Of a DNA stretch of 64,000 nucleotides, positions 35,765-47,554 are shown one piece after another. The DNA is taken from the NCBI GenBank assembly GCA_021234155.1, contig JAJEKV010000047.1:918494-982493 (forward strand), given 5' to 3'. The stretch comes from Isoetes taiwanensis. Lineage: Eukaryota; Streptophyta; Lycopodiopsida; Isoetales; Isoetaceae. The notes beneath the pieces are model-generated. The model searched no databases, was not told the origin of the DNA, and worked only from the letters and a program-made list of their open reading frames with translations. The translations under genes were made by a program, and so were the position numbers. Numbering within the stretch: the stretch's first letter is position 1; every line of letters begins with the position of its first letter.

Positions 35765-35910
35765 GCATGCTTAAAAAACGTTTTTAAGATTTTTTGAAGA
35801 TTTTTAAAATTTTTGGAAAATTTTTAAAAACGTATTTTATATAAAATACGCTAAAAATCTTTAAAATCCTTAACAATCTTAAAAATCCTTAAAAAAATCT
35901 TTAGACTGCG
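35765..35910. repeat. A/T-rich imperfect inverted repeat centred on a 20-bp palindrome
   Basis: The centre, 35831-35850, is the perfect palindrome CGTATTTTATATAAAATACG. The left arm (35771-35830) is made of GATTTTT/TTTAAAA units, and the right arm (35851-35905) of AAAAATC/TTTAAAA units that pair imperfectly with it. It starts about 40 bp after the G/T tract. This could be the terminal structure of a small element or a hairpin-forming site. Confidence 0.75.
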
Positions 35911-37639
35911 ATTTTTAATCCAAATATATGTTATTTTTAAACTTATTTATCTTTTTGTATATAGAATTTTATATATCTTAACCTCTAAAAATAATGTTTT
36001 TCTCGGAATTTCTTAAGAGTTGCATGGCAAAATAGCATGATATCTTTGTACTTGAACTTAATAGTTTCTACGGGGCAAAAGATAAGCTTTTAATTTACTT
36101 GTTGGTATGCTATGTCTTGATAGCAAATATGTCCAATAAAGCAAAGCAGTAAAGAATGTGCAATTTTTGTTTTTGGCCATACCAAATCATAAAAATCCTT
36201 TAAAAACGTAAATATTTATAGAGGTACTTTTAAAATAAAACCTGCTTTTTAACAACATTGACAAGGTCACAAAATATATCACCCTAAACAATCAAGTAAC
36301 TGTTTTGATTGACCAAAAAGGGTACAAGGCTTCTTTTTTAAATCAGAAATCTTTTTTTTGTTGGAGGTAAGGTGTTTTTTTTATATTCATAATTATAACT
36401 TACATAGTCATAAAAGTATACTATCAAGTAGTATACTATTCAACATAGTGTCATTTACACATTCCTGGTGATAAAAAAATGTGAACAAAAATATATATAA
36501 GCCTCTGTTATATAGTTCATCTTGCAAAAATCGATACTCGTGACTAAGGATCAGCTCAAATTTCGTTCTCAGAGATCTTCTACTATGCATCAAATCATAA
36601 ATCAAATCGTAAGTTTTAAATCGTAAATCGTAGGACCGCCGGGTTTATACGTTTTTCTGATTGGCATCACAATGCGCGACCAAAGCATCTATTAGAAATT
36701 GTCGTCGCGACGTGGCTTATTCACATGAGAGTAGAACCATTTAGATGTAATCAGGACATCCATAACAGGTTAGAAATATTTAAAGGAACATGAGATGCAG
36801 ATACAAGGAAGGCATACAACTTACTTCCATATCTCTACCGTGAGACAAAGAGCTTCAACATATTTGTGCATAAATCCCATCACATACAACCCACGGATGT
36901 TAACGCTGCCGCGGGCACCTCTACTTGTCAATCCTATTAACATTATTTTCATGAAATCGACGCCAGATGCTTGACCGACGGGATATGGTTAACATTTGTG
37001 GGTGCGTACCTACATATCACAAAATTAGCAGACCTAATTAGCGAAGAAAAGCAAAGCAACAACTTAAAAGTATTACATACCCTTTGATTGCTTTCATTCG
37101 CCGCATACCCGTGAAGACTATCTTCAAGACGCGGAATTGCCGGTGCGCGTAGGATCTTGAATCGATGGTGCGAAATAAAACGTGCTCACACAAAATGGTC
37201 ATTCTCAAGGATAGGTGCAATCAGTATTACTTCGTTTCGGTTACGTATTGCTCTCCAACATAGTGTAAACAAAGAAGAGGATAGGGAAAAGATATCACGG
37301 TACACATTCAAGCATGACCTATATTAAGCGATAAAGGTAATAAGGAAGGGCAGCCGGGTAAAGTATGGGAATATCATGGCTTTTCGCCCTTTGCCCGATC
37401 AAAAACTTAGAATGATCATGTTGCATATGAAAAATAACATAAAAATGTAATCAAGAAGGTAAAACACTTGATTATAGCTAGTGAGTATTATGCCTTAAGC
37501 ATGATAAAAAGGAACACAGTTTGAGGGCGAAATCCTCGGTCGAAGTCCAGTCAGCCACCCATAGTTTTTAAATTAAATCATCTTTTGAGTAGGATCATCC
37601 AGTTTACAATGCTCTCGGCCATTTTGTTGTAAGGAATTT
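35911..37639. other. Intergenic stretch, nothing recognised
   Basis: Strongly AT-rich at first, less so after 36600. No frame with protein-like composition and no known RNA or repeat motif. Confidence 0.4.
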
Positions 37640-37891
37640 TTAACATGCCCTGCTGAGCATTTCTTGCTCATTCTCCAATTCTGATTCCAGATTGGCCCTC
37701 TTAATCATTTCAAACAGCGTCTTTTTTGGAAGGTCTTTTGTGGTAGTGCCATCAGCCCTTCCATGTTCACTCAATAGACCAGCCTTCTTGAGTATTTTGA
37801 TGTAGATCTCCCTTGTAGGGTTGTTATTGGGGCTGCCTTTTGGTCTAGTCATGTTCTTTCTTTGGGATGCCACGGTATTCCTGAGACTCAC
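37640..37891 (-). CDS. Small unassigned open reading frame
   Basis: An 83-codon - strand frame, with MTRPKGSPNNNPTREIYIK, KKAGLLSEHGRADGTTT and KKTLFEMIKRANLESELE as its recognisable parts. It is hydrophilic, with balanced charge and an amphipathic helical C-terminal half ending in MLSRAC, which looks more protein-like than the neighbouring frames. I do not recognise it. No intron signals or promoter stand out, and its neighbours are non-coding. It could be a fragment of a repeat-family protein; a functional gene is less likely. Confidence 0.25.
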   Translation of the reverse strand: MSLRNTVASQRKNMTRPKGSPNNNPTREIYIKILKKAGLLSEHGRADGTTTKDLPKKTLFEMIKRANLESELENEQEMLSRAC

Positions 37892-39474
37892 GAGAGAAGC
37901 ATAAGGTCGGTGGGTTCAAAATCGAGGAGGGAGAGTCTTTTGTAGTTTGAAGGCGTCATATGCATCTACTCATAGTACTCACGGATTACAAGAGCAGTTC
38001 AGGGCCCAAGCCAAAAAGCTTGAGGCATGTAAAGGTATATATATTGACTAAGGGCTAGAAATTTTCTTTTCTTTGGGCCTAGCGAGGATTAGCTCTGCTA
38101 TCAACCTCATAAAATGCGCTCCATCTATGAGGTGAGGCTGCTGATATGGAGCTTCTTTTCTCTCAGCTAAAGCAAGGCCCACAAAGAAATAATTGGATCA
38201 AGTTTAGAATTGATCTTGGTGGCAATTCAAAATAAGTTCTTCAAGAAAATGCGAAATATCGAGGCAATCCTCTGAATCCATTTCCGGCTTAGAAGAAGAC
38301 AAATAAAAAAGGGTTAAGATTAGTTTACGAGTAAGCCCTTGATCCTTCCAAAATGCAGCCCAGATAGCTTACGCTGTCTGACTAGTATTATTGTTGGATG
38401 CACTTGTGGCGCAATGAAATCAAACTTACCATAATCATGTGTAACAGAGCCGTCACTGCATTGGCGGTAGGATTAGAGATGATCATGGCGGGTACCGGAG
38501 TGGCAGCATATCGTCCGGCATGGAGATTTTCGGCTCAGCCATAGCTGAGGCAGCCGTTAATAGTCCGGCTTTGCCGTGAGTAAGAACCCTAGCATCCAAT
38601 TTTAGGGTTTATCACGCTTGAAACAAAACGTAGGCCTTGACCATGAGTATATCTTTAAAGAGTCAGGAATAATAATTAATTTTATAAGTGTGCCAGGGGT
38701 AGTTCAACTTAACTCTGGATATTGTAGAGAATTAGATCCCCCTGCCTTTCACAGTCATCTGATAGGGACCTCTATGCATTAAATAGAAAGGTTAAAAAAC
38801 AAGATTCAATATGCTTTAAAGTTAGTATATCTTGCTAAATTTTTGTAAAAACTACAAGGTGAAAAAAAGGCCAAGTGTTGAACTTATAACTTGGATCGTG
38901 AGGGTATTCACCTCTTTAGGGGTATGTATAAACGTTCACTACAGCAATTCTAGAAACATGTTCATGTACATGGGTAGAGGGTATTTAAGTCAGGGCCACC
39001 ATAATGGTTTTCATTTACTATAGTTTGGTGTCACAAAAATTATGCATGGTGCTTTCACAAGTAGCTAATCCAGGCTTGGTGCTTTTCTATTAGTGCCAGG
39101 ATCATATAGTGGTAAGCTAAATTTGGTCATCGTACAGACTTTTATGTAAGGGGTATGGTCACTAGAACCTGGAGTCCTTTAAAAAGAAATGGTGTGCCAA
39201 ACCAGTCTGGCTGTTTTTTCTGAAGAAAGAGAGACATCTGAGAAAGACATTAGAAGGCCTTTAACTCAAGAATGCAGTAATCCTTGATACGTCCTTTGCC
39301 ACTGAAGAAAGCAGAGACAGATGGACGGATATATATTTATATTTATATAGATACCATATATATATATAACAACCATTCAATTATTTTTAGGGATATATGG
39401 TCTATGGTTTCAAAATTAGTATTTTACATCATATATCAAATCCCCACGGAACCTCTACTATTTTTGCACCACAT
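37892..39474. other. Intergenic stretch, nothing recognised
   Basis: No convincing gene. A short (TA)n-rich patch lies at about 39330-39370, before the 5' edge of the LINE copy B. Confidence 0.4.
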
Positions 39475-41682
39475 TGGTATCAAGATGGCTCGCCCACGGA
39501 AATATTACCCGAAGACAATGGGTGAGATACTTCGCAGCCATTTGTATGACTAATAGAGCGAACACCGATACCCTCCATGACGAGGCCTATGCGATCATTC
39601 TTGAAGGGGATGTCACCAATAGACGCAGCCTCGCTATACTTGAGGAAGCTGACAGATTTAGATGGTATGCGGTGAGCTTCTCAAGTGGGCGGGCCCCAAT
39701 GGTGTGGTTCTCACATCACTCTTGAGCGAGGGCGTACCGAAGGCTTCCCCATGCTGGACTACAGTAGAGTTGTACCCATATACAAAGCAGAGGACCCGCA
39801 TTGACCAACTATCGATAACAAGTATGGGTGGGATTTTTGTCTTGCCAAGTTACTTCTTAGGGATTCTTGGCCGACACTTAGGCGGGAGGATGGAGAATGC
39901 GGGTATGGCGAGCTTCATGCGGCATTCTACTATTGACCATATCTTCACTCGCGAACACTCGAGATAGCGGAATCAGCGCCGAATGTCGCTGTTGCTTTGT
40001 GGATTTACGCCGGAAAGCACCAACCGGTGCCTCGGGATAGTTGTAGGATAGAGGCGGCTAAAGGGACCCCGTCGACAGAGAATGCTATATCCCCGGACTA
40101 TCACGGGCTTTGCTCGGTGCGTCTCGCATCGGGGGCAGATTGTTGAAATGCTTATTAAGTGCGCCCGGGCTGCCTCTATCCCCGATGCTCTTCGGCTTGG
40201 CATTGACTGACTAGAAGAATGGCTAAACGAAACCCAGAAGGTTGATGCACCACATAATCCAGGCAACTCATATATCTTTGATGAGTTGACACGCTTTCAT
40301 ATATACCTCGGAAGGACATGCCTTTTGGATGCTTTTGGACACTTTCACCTTGAATTCAGCGACGCGAGTTAACTTGGCCAAGACAAAGTGCTGCTGGTCC
40401 CCATCATCGCTTACGCCTTCCCTCATTCACTTACCGAGCGAGGTAGTAGGTAGCTTTCAGTCTTATAAGTATTTAGGCATTGAGTTTTCTACTACCACAC
40501 AGCGGGATGCATCCACTCCAGATTCTACGAATTCTTGCAGGTTGGGAAAGCCACGTATGCAATGCAAAACAACTTGATCACAAAGCGAAGAGAGCACGTA
40601 TGCATGGGGTCACGAGGCACACTTGTTGAGGCCTTGGTTGAACCCGGTCCTCCTACATGGGGCGAGAAGTGTAGGGCGGTGATATCCCTCACCACTTGGA
40701 GCGATCTAGAAGCGGTAGAAGGCCTTCTTAGCTCGGGCAGGAGTGAAATCCGCGGTCCCATATCGAGATCTTGCTCCGGGGAGGCAGGCTTCCTTCCATT
40801 CTGGAGAGCTGTATTTGGAGCGTCACGTGTTACTTCCGGAAAGGTGTAGTGGCTATGGATGAAGCCGGTACTTAACCTTACTTTAAGCGATGGTGACATG
40901 GCGACTCAAAGCCTGTGGAAAAACAAACAAACCCGATGGTTCTAAGCTAGGATAATGCGAGGCACGGATGTGAACCGGTCACATACACTTAGAAGGAATC
41001 CGCGGCGCCTTGAAGCGATACTGGATCGCTACTTCGCCGTAGCTTTGGGGTCACAAAGGAATACATCACATGTCAAGGTGTAAATTATAAACCAATGAGT
41101 TAATCCATGCTGCGAGGGTCCACACACCACTACCTGGCACCCATCTACCCATGGCGGCGGGTGATTGCTTCCAGTCATACAGTGCGCACCACCTCCGCTT
41201 TAGCGGAGGAGATGGATTGGGAGCAGCGTGAGGGCCGAGATGCATTAGATCGCACATCGCAGAGCGCCATTGGATGAAAGTCAGCCCCTCCGAGGGCTGT
41301 CGTGTCTGAGCATGTCGGGGCTCGGTACCGGTTGGATTAATGCCCATCGGGCCTTGCATGAGCCTCTGACGCGAACCTCACAGCCGGAAACTGGTGTTGG
41401 GATGCATTGCCTCAGGAAGTGTGGATCTGTAGTTCGGTTACTTGTCAGGCAGTGCCTCAATTGTACTTGTGATTATGTATGTAACATGTGATTATGTCGA
41501 CATCCTTATTGCTACTAAAAGGTTTTTCCCAGAAACCGCGCCGAGTGGGGTTTTTAATCTGGTAGTATCGCTGCTGCTCTCTCTTTACAGCCACTTGGGT
41601 CCACGTAGGCGGTTAGTCTCGAGTGAATGATAAAAATCATATTCTATTCTATTCTATTCTATTCTATTCTATTCTATTCTTA
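39475..41682 (+). mobile_element. LINE copy B, same family as copy A, 5'-truncated
   Basis: On the + strand, degraded reverse-transcriptase pieces read DYSRVVPIYKAEDPH (about 39760-39800), RVNLAKTKCCW (about 40368-40400) and SYKYLGIEFSTTTQRDAS (about 40460-40515), matching copy A. The endonuclease domain is absent. The 3' end has GGGTTTTTAATCTGG, GGGTCCACGTAGGCGG and GAATGATAAAAATCAT, then an (ATTCT)n tail of about eight units at 41640-41680. All frames are broken. Confidence 0.8.
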
Positions 41683-42445
41683 TTTTTTTAATCATGTCAT
41701 CATTGAAATCTCTTCATTTAGACAACAACATACATTCAAAAAAGCTATACTTGCATTCTATTTATTTTTTCTAATTCATTTACATCATACCTTGGTAGTA
41801 TTGGGATGATCAAGCTTGTATCATACACCAACTTTGTGTCCAAAGGATATTCTCAAATGTTGTACATTAGCTTGAGGCATAGTTTGCTTCTCTTTACACT
41901 CCAATAATTTTAGTGCTTGTAAGAAGAAGAAAAAGTAAATTTTGCGTCATGCCATAAGGCATAATCTGATTGACAGATGATGCATACATTGTTCTATTGG
42001 GTCCTGCTCCAGGGATGCACTTATATATAAGGGGGACATGCCATCTTCATGCATAGGGTAGCAAAAAACAAACTCATCTTATACATATATTTAAAGCCAA
42101 ATTTGAACCCTTCTGTATGTGATTTACCCCAAATATATACGTAAACACTCCCAAACAACTCCCCTATCGCCCATATACGTGTGAAAATTGGTCAAAAAAA
42201 TCCCTCAATTTCACTTAGTTGGTTCAAATGTCAATAAAGTGTGAACTCGATTTGGGTCCTGCGCCCAACCACCTTATATTGAATGCGACTCTAGGCAGCC
42301 TCAAACTTGAAACATATTTGTTCTAGGACTAGTATGTGCAGGTTGGGGCAAAAGAAGTGATGTAATGAAGAGGGGAAGAGATGCTAAGGTCTCGAAGATG
42401 AATGGAAAAGATTTGGGATTCTATCCAAATCAATTATCATCTATT
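41683..42445. other. Intergenic stretch, nothing firmly recognised
   Basis: AT-rich without a gene. Near 42250-42280 the reverse strand resembles the retroposon-like end at 29690-29815. Confidence 0.4.
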
Positions 42446-42560
42446 TATTAAATTTGGTTTTTTGAAGACTTTTTGGTTTTTTTTTTTAAAGGTAATTTCC
42501 CCAAGGTTTTAGAGGTTTTAGCATCCGGGAAAAATTCCCGACGGTCCAAAATTTGGGATT
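42446..42560 (+). repeat. Dispersed repeat R3, first copy
   Basis: AAATTTGG, CTTTTTGG, a T-run, GATT/GTAATTTCC and GAGGTTTTAG recur in order at about 46325-46430 (AAATTTGGATTTT, CTTTTTGGATTTTTTTTTAA, GTGATTTCC, GAGGTTTTGG). The copies are diverged and the family is unknown. Confidence 0.45.
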
Positions 42561-42957
42561 TTTTATATATATATATTTTTTTTGTTGCATGGTTTGGGTT
42601 TTTGGGGATAAAAGGTGCTGGAGAGGCGGTGCCATATTTTGTGGCTTATGTCGGCATGCATGCGGTGATTCATTTGGCATGGACAACATCTATCTACCCG
42701 CCACATGCCTTAGACGAAATCTGCAATAGATCCGGCTTTGACTTTAGTTCTATGCATAGCCAGGGTTATAAGCAATTCTGTCTTCATCTCAGGTTTTATG
42801 CTTCCCATAATTTTTAAGATTGATGTCTGTACATGTTGTTTTCCAGAATCAATGGTATTGGAGGCCGAACTGGTTAGATACTTCTTAGCATGAAGAATGA
42901 GCTCACTTCCTACCTGATTGAATATGAATACCATGCAGATTAAACTTTATAGAGATT
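42561..42957. other. Intergenic stretch, nothing recognised
   Basis: A + strand frame to 42817 has no recognisable domain. Confidence 0.4.
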
Positions 42958-43235
42958 TGCTATTAGCTGTGGTAGTAGATTGGCTATGGACTACGCAAGA
43001 ATAGGTGGGCAAATGATTATCTTTGTCCTGTTAATTTTTTCTTTTTGCTAACATTCTTCCTTAGCTCTTAGGTTTTACTGATATATCTTTCTTTTGCTAT
43101 TAGCTGTGATAGCAGATTGGCTATGGACTACGCAAGAATAGGTGGACAAATGGTTATCTTTGTCCCATTATTTTTCTTCTTCCTAACATTCTTCCTTCCT
43201 TAGGTTTTAGGTTTTACTGATATCTCTTTCTTCAA
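42958..43235 (+). repeat. About 138-bp tandem duplication
   Basis: Two head-to-tail copies start GCTATTAGCTGTG(G/A)TAG at about 42958 and 43096. Both contain GATTGGCTATGGACTACGCA and end in GGTTTTACTGATAT. They differ at scattered bases and small indels. Confidence 0.85.
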
Positions 43236-45880
43236 TTCTATTTCCCGGGGGAACGCCGATAAGCAAATGGGAAATCAAAGCTAAACTTACTTACCTGCCT
43301 TGACTACTTTCGCTGAACCGCGTTTTTCTTACCAACTTTTTGATTGTTTTCGGTAGCTGCAAGGGTGCCCTTAACCAAATTGAGGTAAGCAGAACTAATT
43401 CGTTTGTTACTTTTCCACTCAAATCCAAGCAGCCTCTGTGAGAAGTTTGGATAATCCTCTACAATAGGTCATATCATTCTTAGATCTTCCATGATTTAAT
43501 AGTCACGGCATGATATGGTTCCTTCAACATGAAGGGGGCGCCTCAAAGATCTAGCAGTTGTATTGAAATACATGACCCTCTGAGTCAAGCTGCTAGGTAA
43601 TGATTTATATTTGGATTTGTTGTACCTCTTGATTTCTTTCTTATTTCCGTGATTATAGCAATGGGCTGTGTCTCCAATCAACATATGGCCAATACCATAG
43701 AGTCCTAGCGGTCTTGACATACAGATTTACGCTGGAGCTATGAGAAAAAATTGGTATGAATTGACTATATGAGAAGGAAGTGATGCAACATCCAACCAAA
43801 TGACATTTTAGGTATGAAAGAGTAGAACTTCAATCCATATTTTGGTAATTATAGTTGGGTTGTTTGGAATTCTCATTTGACACCGGCTGAATCAAACTAC
43901 TCTACTAGCTACATTAAGTTTTCCTGTTTTGTAGTTTGAGAAATTAAATTGTTCCTGTCTGAAGAACAATGAACAGTTTGACTTTTAATGCGGACTCAGA
44001 CTGCTGTACATTTGGTCGTTACTAAGCACCGTACTATACGAAGCACCAGTAGTTACTAAAGTTCCGCGAACTTCAACTTGCTTAGTACTTGCACAAGAAA
44101 ATACCTCTAACGGCATAAGGTGTTTTCTTCTGTCCAATATATCAACACAATTCATGGCATCATGCATAGCTTCAAATAGGTAGAGGCAGTTCATTTGCTT
44201 GGATTATTATGCGGAAGTTAATCTCTTTCTTCCATTTTGCAACAGCCCGGACTTACGATGTTATATGATGTCTACGGCAATGCTCACAACTGTTATCTTT
44301 TGTATACATACAGACTTTTAGTTTTGTTAGGTGTTAGATCACGGTGGCGGAGAATTCTAGAGTTTCTTAAATCCTAAGAAGGTAGAACAACGCATACGAC
44401 CTCCATTATAAGTCTTCCTAGGAAAATTTCAATTCCATTTTTCTGTTTACTGAAGTGGCTTTATGTGATTTTTTATGGACATTCTCATGATGGTCGCAAA
44501 CAAACTTGTCTCATTTAGATAAATTGTTCTCTTTAAAATTTTGATAGAATGTATAGGGGCTATATTTGCCGGATTCATCAATTTGACAAGGATGTATACT
44601 CTCTTCCCCTACGGTGTCTAGCGACAATTTCACCTTCACAATTTTGTTAAGTGTTTGATTCTACAATTATATATCAAGACTCACTTGATTTATATTTTCT
44701 TTGCCAAATCCCCACATTCAAAGTTAAAAAAAAAAAGAAAAAGAATTTATACTATTTGAGATATTTCAATAGATTAACAAAATCTTTGAAATATTTGGAG
44801 GAGTTCACAGGGTTTAAGCCTTTTGGCATCTGAAATTATAATGCGTTTGAAGAGTCCTTATTGGTTTTACTTGCTCCCGAGTATATAAGGATTAAACCAT
44901 GGATTTATTTTACTAATATTGCATGCATCATTTTTCTTTTGTATTTGCATCTTAAATAGCAGATGATTGATGCCAAGCGCTCAATGCAAAATTTAATACA
45001 TTTATAGATGAATGGGTTGCTTTAGGCATTATGTGATGGCATATTAGTTTAGCAACATCTATTGCCTTCTAACTCAAGTTACAACCAGTTCTATGCTTCA
45101 ATTTTATGTGCCAAATATTGCAATGGACAAATCATTTGGTGTTTCTACATTGGGTATATGAATGTTTAGAAGGCCTGGCATTGGTCGGAAGAGATGCCAC
45201 GTCCAATTTTATGCTTTATTAGATTATTTATTGCACCTCTCAATGAAGCTCTGTAGCACTATCATTGATGCAGTATCATTTATGCTGACGGAATTGAATT
45301 CATCATCACTATAGCTTGCTGTATTTAGCAAGTTCAGTTATCCTACAACATTTGGATGGTCGCCCAAGTCTTAGTGTCTATTATTGGCATTTGTTTATCG
45401 GATGCCCAAATTGTAATGTCATTTAACAACATTTTGGCAAGCTAGCAATAGATTCTTATAGATATATGAACCTTGAGGAAATAAAGGCAGTTGTTCTAAC
45501 TTCACTACATGCATGCAATTTTTTCGGTTTAAGATTACCTTTTGCACTTCACAACTATTTTTTGCTCTTCAACAATGTGATCAAAATCCCTAGGTGCAAT
45601 ATATTCTTAGAGCTCTGGCAAACCATTTCACATAGATGATTTATAGACTACACATATGTATGCTCCTCTTGCTCCTGTAGATATGTTTTCTTTCATCTGG
45701 GTTTCTTCCTCTAATAGGGAAACAATTGCAATGTGTTGGTAAGACACGTACACAACAAATCTACAAATCTTTACATTTTATATATTTTGATTCGTATAAG
45801 TCTTAGGCATAACTCTGAATCGTTTTATGCTTTGACATGCCATCAGAATCCAGCTTCACATCCTCCTATGATCCAAATAA
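43236..45880. other. AT-rich intergenic stretch, nothing recognised
   Basis: About 2.6 kb without a protein-like frame; a poly(A)-like run lies at 44726-44735. If the Helitron end at 46249 belongs to a long element, part of this stretch could be its interior. Confidence 0.4.
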
Positions 45881-46249
45881 ACTAATTGATACAAACAGGA
45901 TTCTTATGCCACCATATCGATAAACTATTTTACACTATCCTTTGCTTTTCCAAACCACACCATCATCTCCTATTTCAGCCTTCTATGCCAAACGTTTTCC
46001 ACCATCGACCACCCATAAACATAAACATTATTCCTATACAACAAATGCATTTCCATCATAGAAATGTTTCATTCCATAAGTTCAAAGCTACACTCATATC
46101 AATCATATAAAACACTAAACTTTCATCTCACCCCTCCCATTTCTTATTGTTTCAAATTTTAATAACCTATCTTACACATACCCATAACTTCATGGCCACC
46201 TACAATATAAACGTATTTATGCCCGGCAACGCCGGGCACCCGTTACTAG
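45881..46249 (+). mobile_element. Helitron 3' end
   Basis: The terminus has a 7-bp stem GCCCGGC (46221-46227), loop AAC and GCCGGGC (46231-46237). The sequence ends 12 nt later in CTAG at 46246-46249, followed by T. A GC-rich hairpin about 10-12 nt before a CTRR terminus, inserted before T, is the defining 3' end of Helitrons. The preceding 300 bp are C/T-rich and G-poor on this strand. No Rep/helicase coding is seen, so I infer a non-autonomous copy. The 5' TC end was not located; the start given is only where the strand bias begins. Confidence 0.6.
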
Positions 46250-47164
46250 TGCATATTAAAGTGATGTTCTTCTAGTTTAATGCTCATCAATTTCATTTTT
46301 TTTTTATTGTAGACTATCTATCTAATGTTTAAATTTGGATTTTCCGATCAGGAGAAAAACTTTTTGGATTTTTTTTTAAGTGATTTCCTTGAGGTTTTGG
46401 GGCTTTTGGCTGCCGAAAGAAAAAAACAGATTTTTCAAAAATCGAAAAAATTTCTTTGCTATGATTTTCATTTCCATTTTTTCTTTTCCAATCTAGGGAA
46501 GGTCATTCTTTTGTGTTATCCGTTTGAGGATTTGGTTGGGCATAGGTGATGGCAGCAGTGAGCACTGCATGAAACCCACGTTTTGTTTGCCATGCTTCCA
46601 AAGAAAATAGTAGTTTTTCTTCACATGCCAGTTTCGATTCGTAGCAATGCCAAGCCTTAAACCATTTGTGTTGCAGCACTTGCTAGCCTATAGGCGTTAT
46701 CATTGTCGGTGCCCAGATCATTTAGATCTTCTTAATAGCTCTATTTAAGGCTCATACAAAGATTTTTCATACATGCCTGATCATTTTTATTGTGCCAGGC
46801 GAATATTATGAAGTCCAGGTTTCTATGAATATAAGGATTGATATGCGTTGCAAATTTAGCCTTCATCAGATTTGACGGATCATCTTTGGGCAATCTTAAT
46901 AGCATAAAAATAGGGTAGAAGTATCCTTTTATTTCTTTTGATTCTATAAAAGTATGTGACAGAACATTACATTTAGATTTCTAATTTTCTAACTGTGCCA
47001 TCACTTTTGTTTTTTCCCTTCTGATTAAGTTTCATGCTTCCTTGCAGTCAAGAAGTTTACAACAATATGTTTGGTGTCACTCGCAATGGATTTCTTCATG
47101 GTATATTTTTTATTTTTTTATTGATACACACGTTCTCTACTGTTGTAGAGCCTCCCCTGTTAAT
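46250..47164 (+). other. Intergenic stretch containing repeat R3, second copy
   Basis: The R3 motif order occurs at about 46325-46430. The rest shows no gene. Confidence 0.4.
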
Positions 47165-47250
47165 TTTTGGGTTGCCCCTAGGGGCAAACTCTTGCTCATA
47201 TGTTGTTTTGGCATATTCTAAGCATATGCCGATATATGCCTAGAATATGC
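47165..47250 (+). repeat. Dispersed repeat R2 with perfect 16-bp palindrome, second copy
   Basis: TTTTTGGGTTGCCCCTAGGG continues to complete the palindrome TTGCCCCTAGGGGCAA. GGCATATTC, GCATATGCCGATATATGCC and AATATGC motifs follow, as after the copy at 30755-30860. No other similarity to that locus is clear beyond this. Confidence 0.65.
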
Positions 47251-47554
47251 TAAAAGCGCTCGAGCTGGCTGTGCGATGGTATGTGATCGACCACATTTGC
47301 CCTTTAGTCTTTATTGGAACCTTAGCAGAAGGCATGAATTTTGATGTCGTGCAAGGATCAAGCCCCTGGATATCTTCAAGCCCTAGGATATGGCGGAGAA
47401 AAAAGATATTCTTGTAAGAGAAGAGCGAGGCATGAAGAACAACTAAAAAAAGATGGGAATATATCTATTAAATGATTATAGTTATAGAAAATTTGCCCTC
47501 ATTATGATGATGAGATGATAATGAGCTTTCGTAGTTTGGGGCAGAGGACCTTTT

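Noticed and set aside
35491-35787. His/Thr/Pro-rich and Val/Trp-rich frames
   Set aside because: They arise from the G/T low-complexity tract on both strands.
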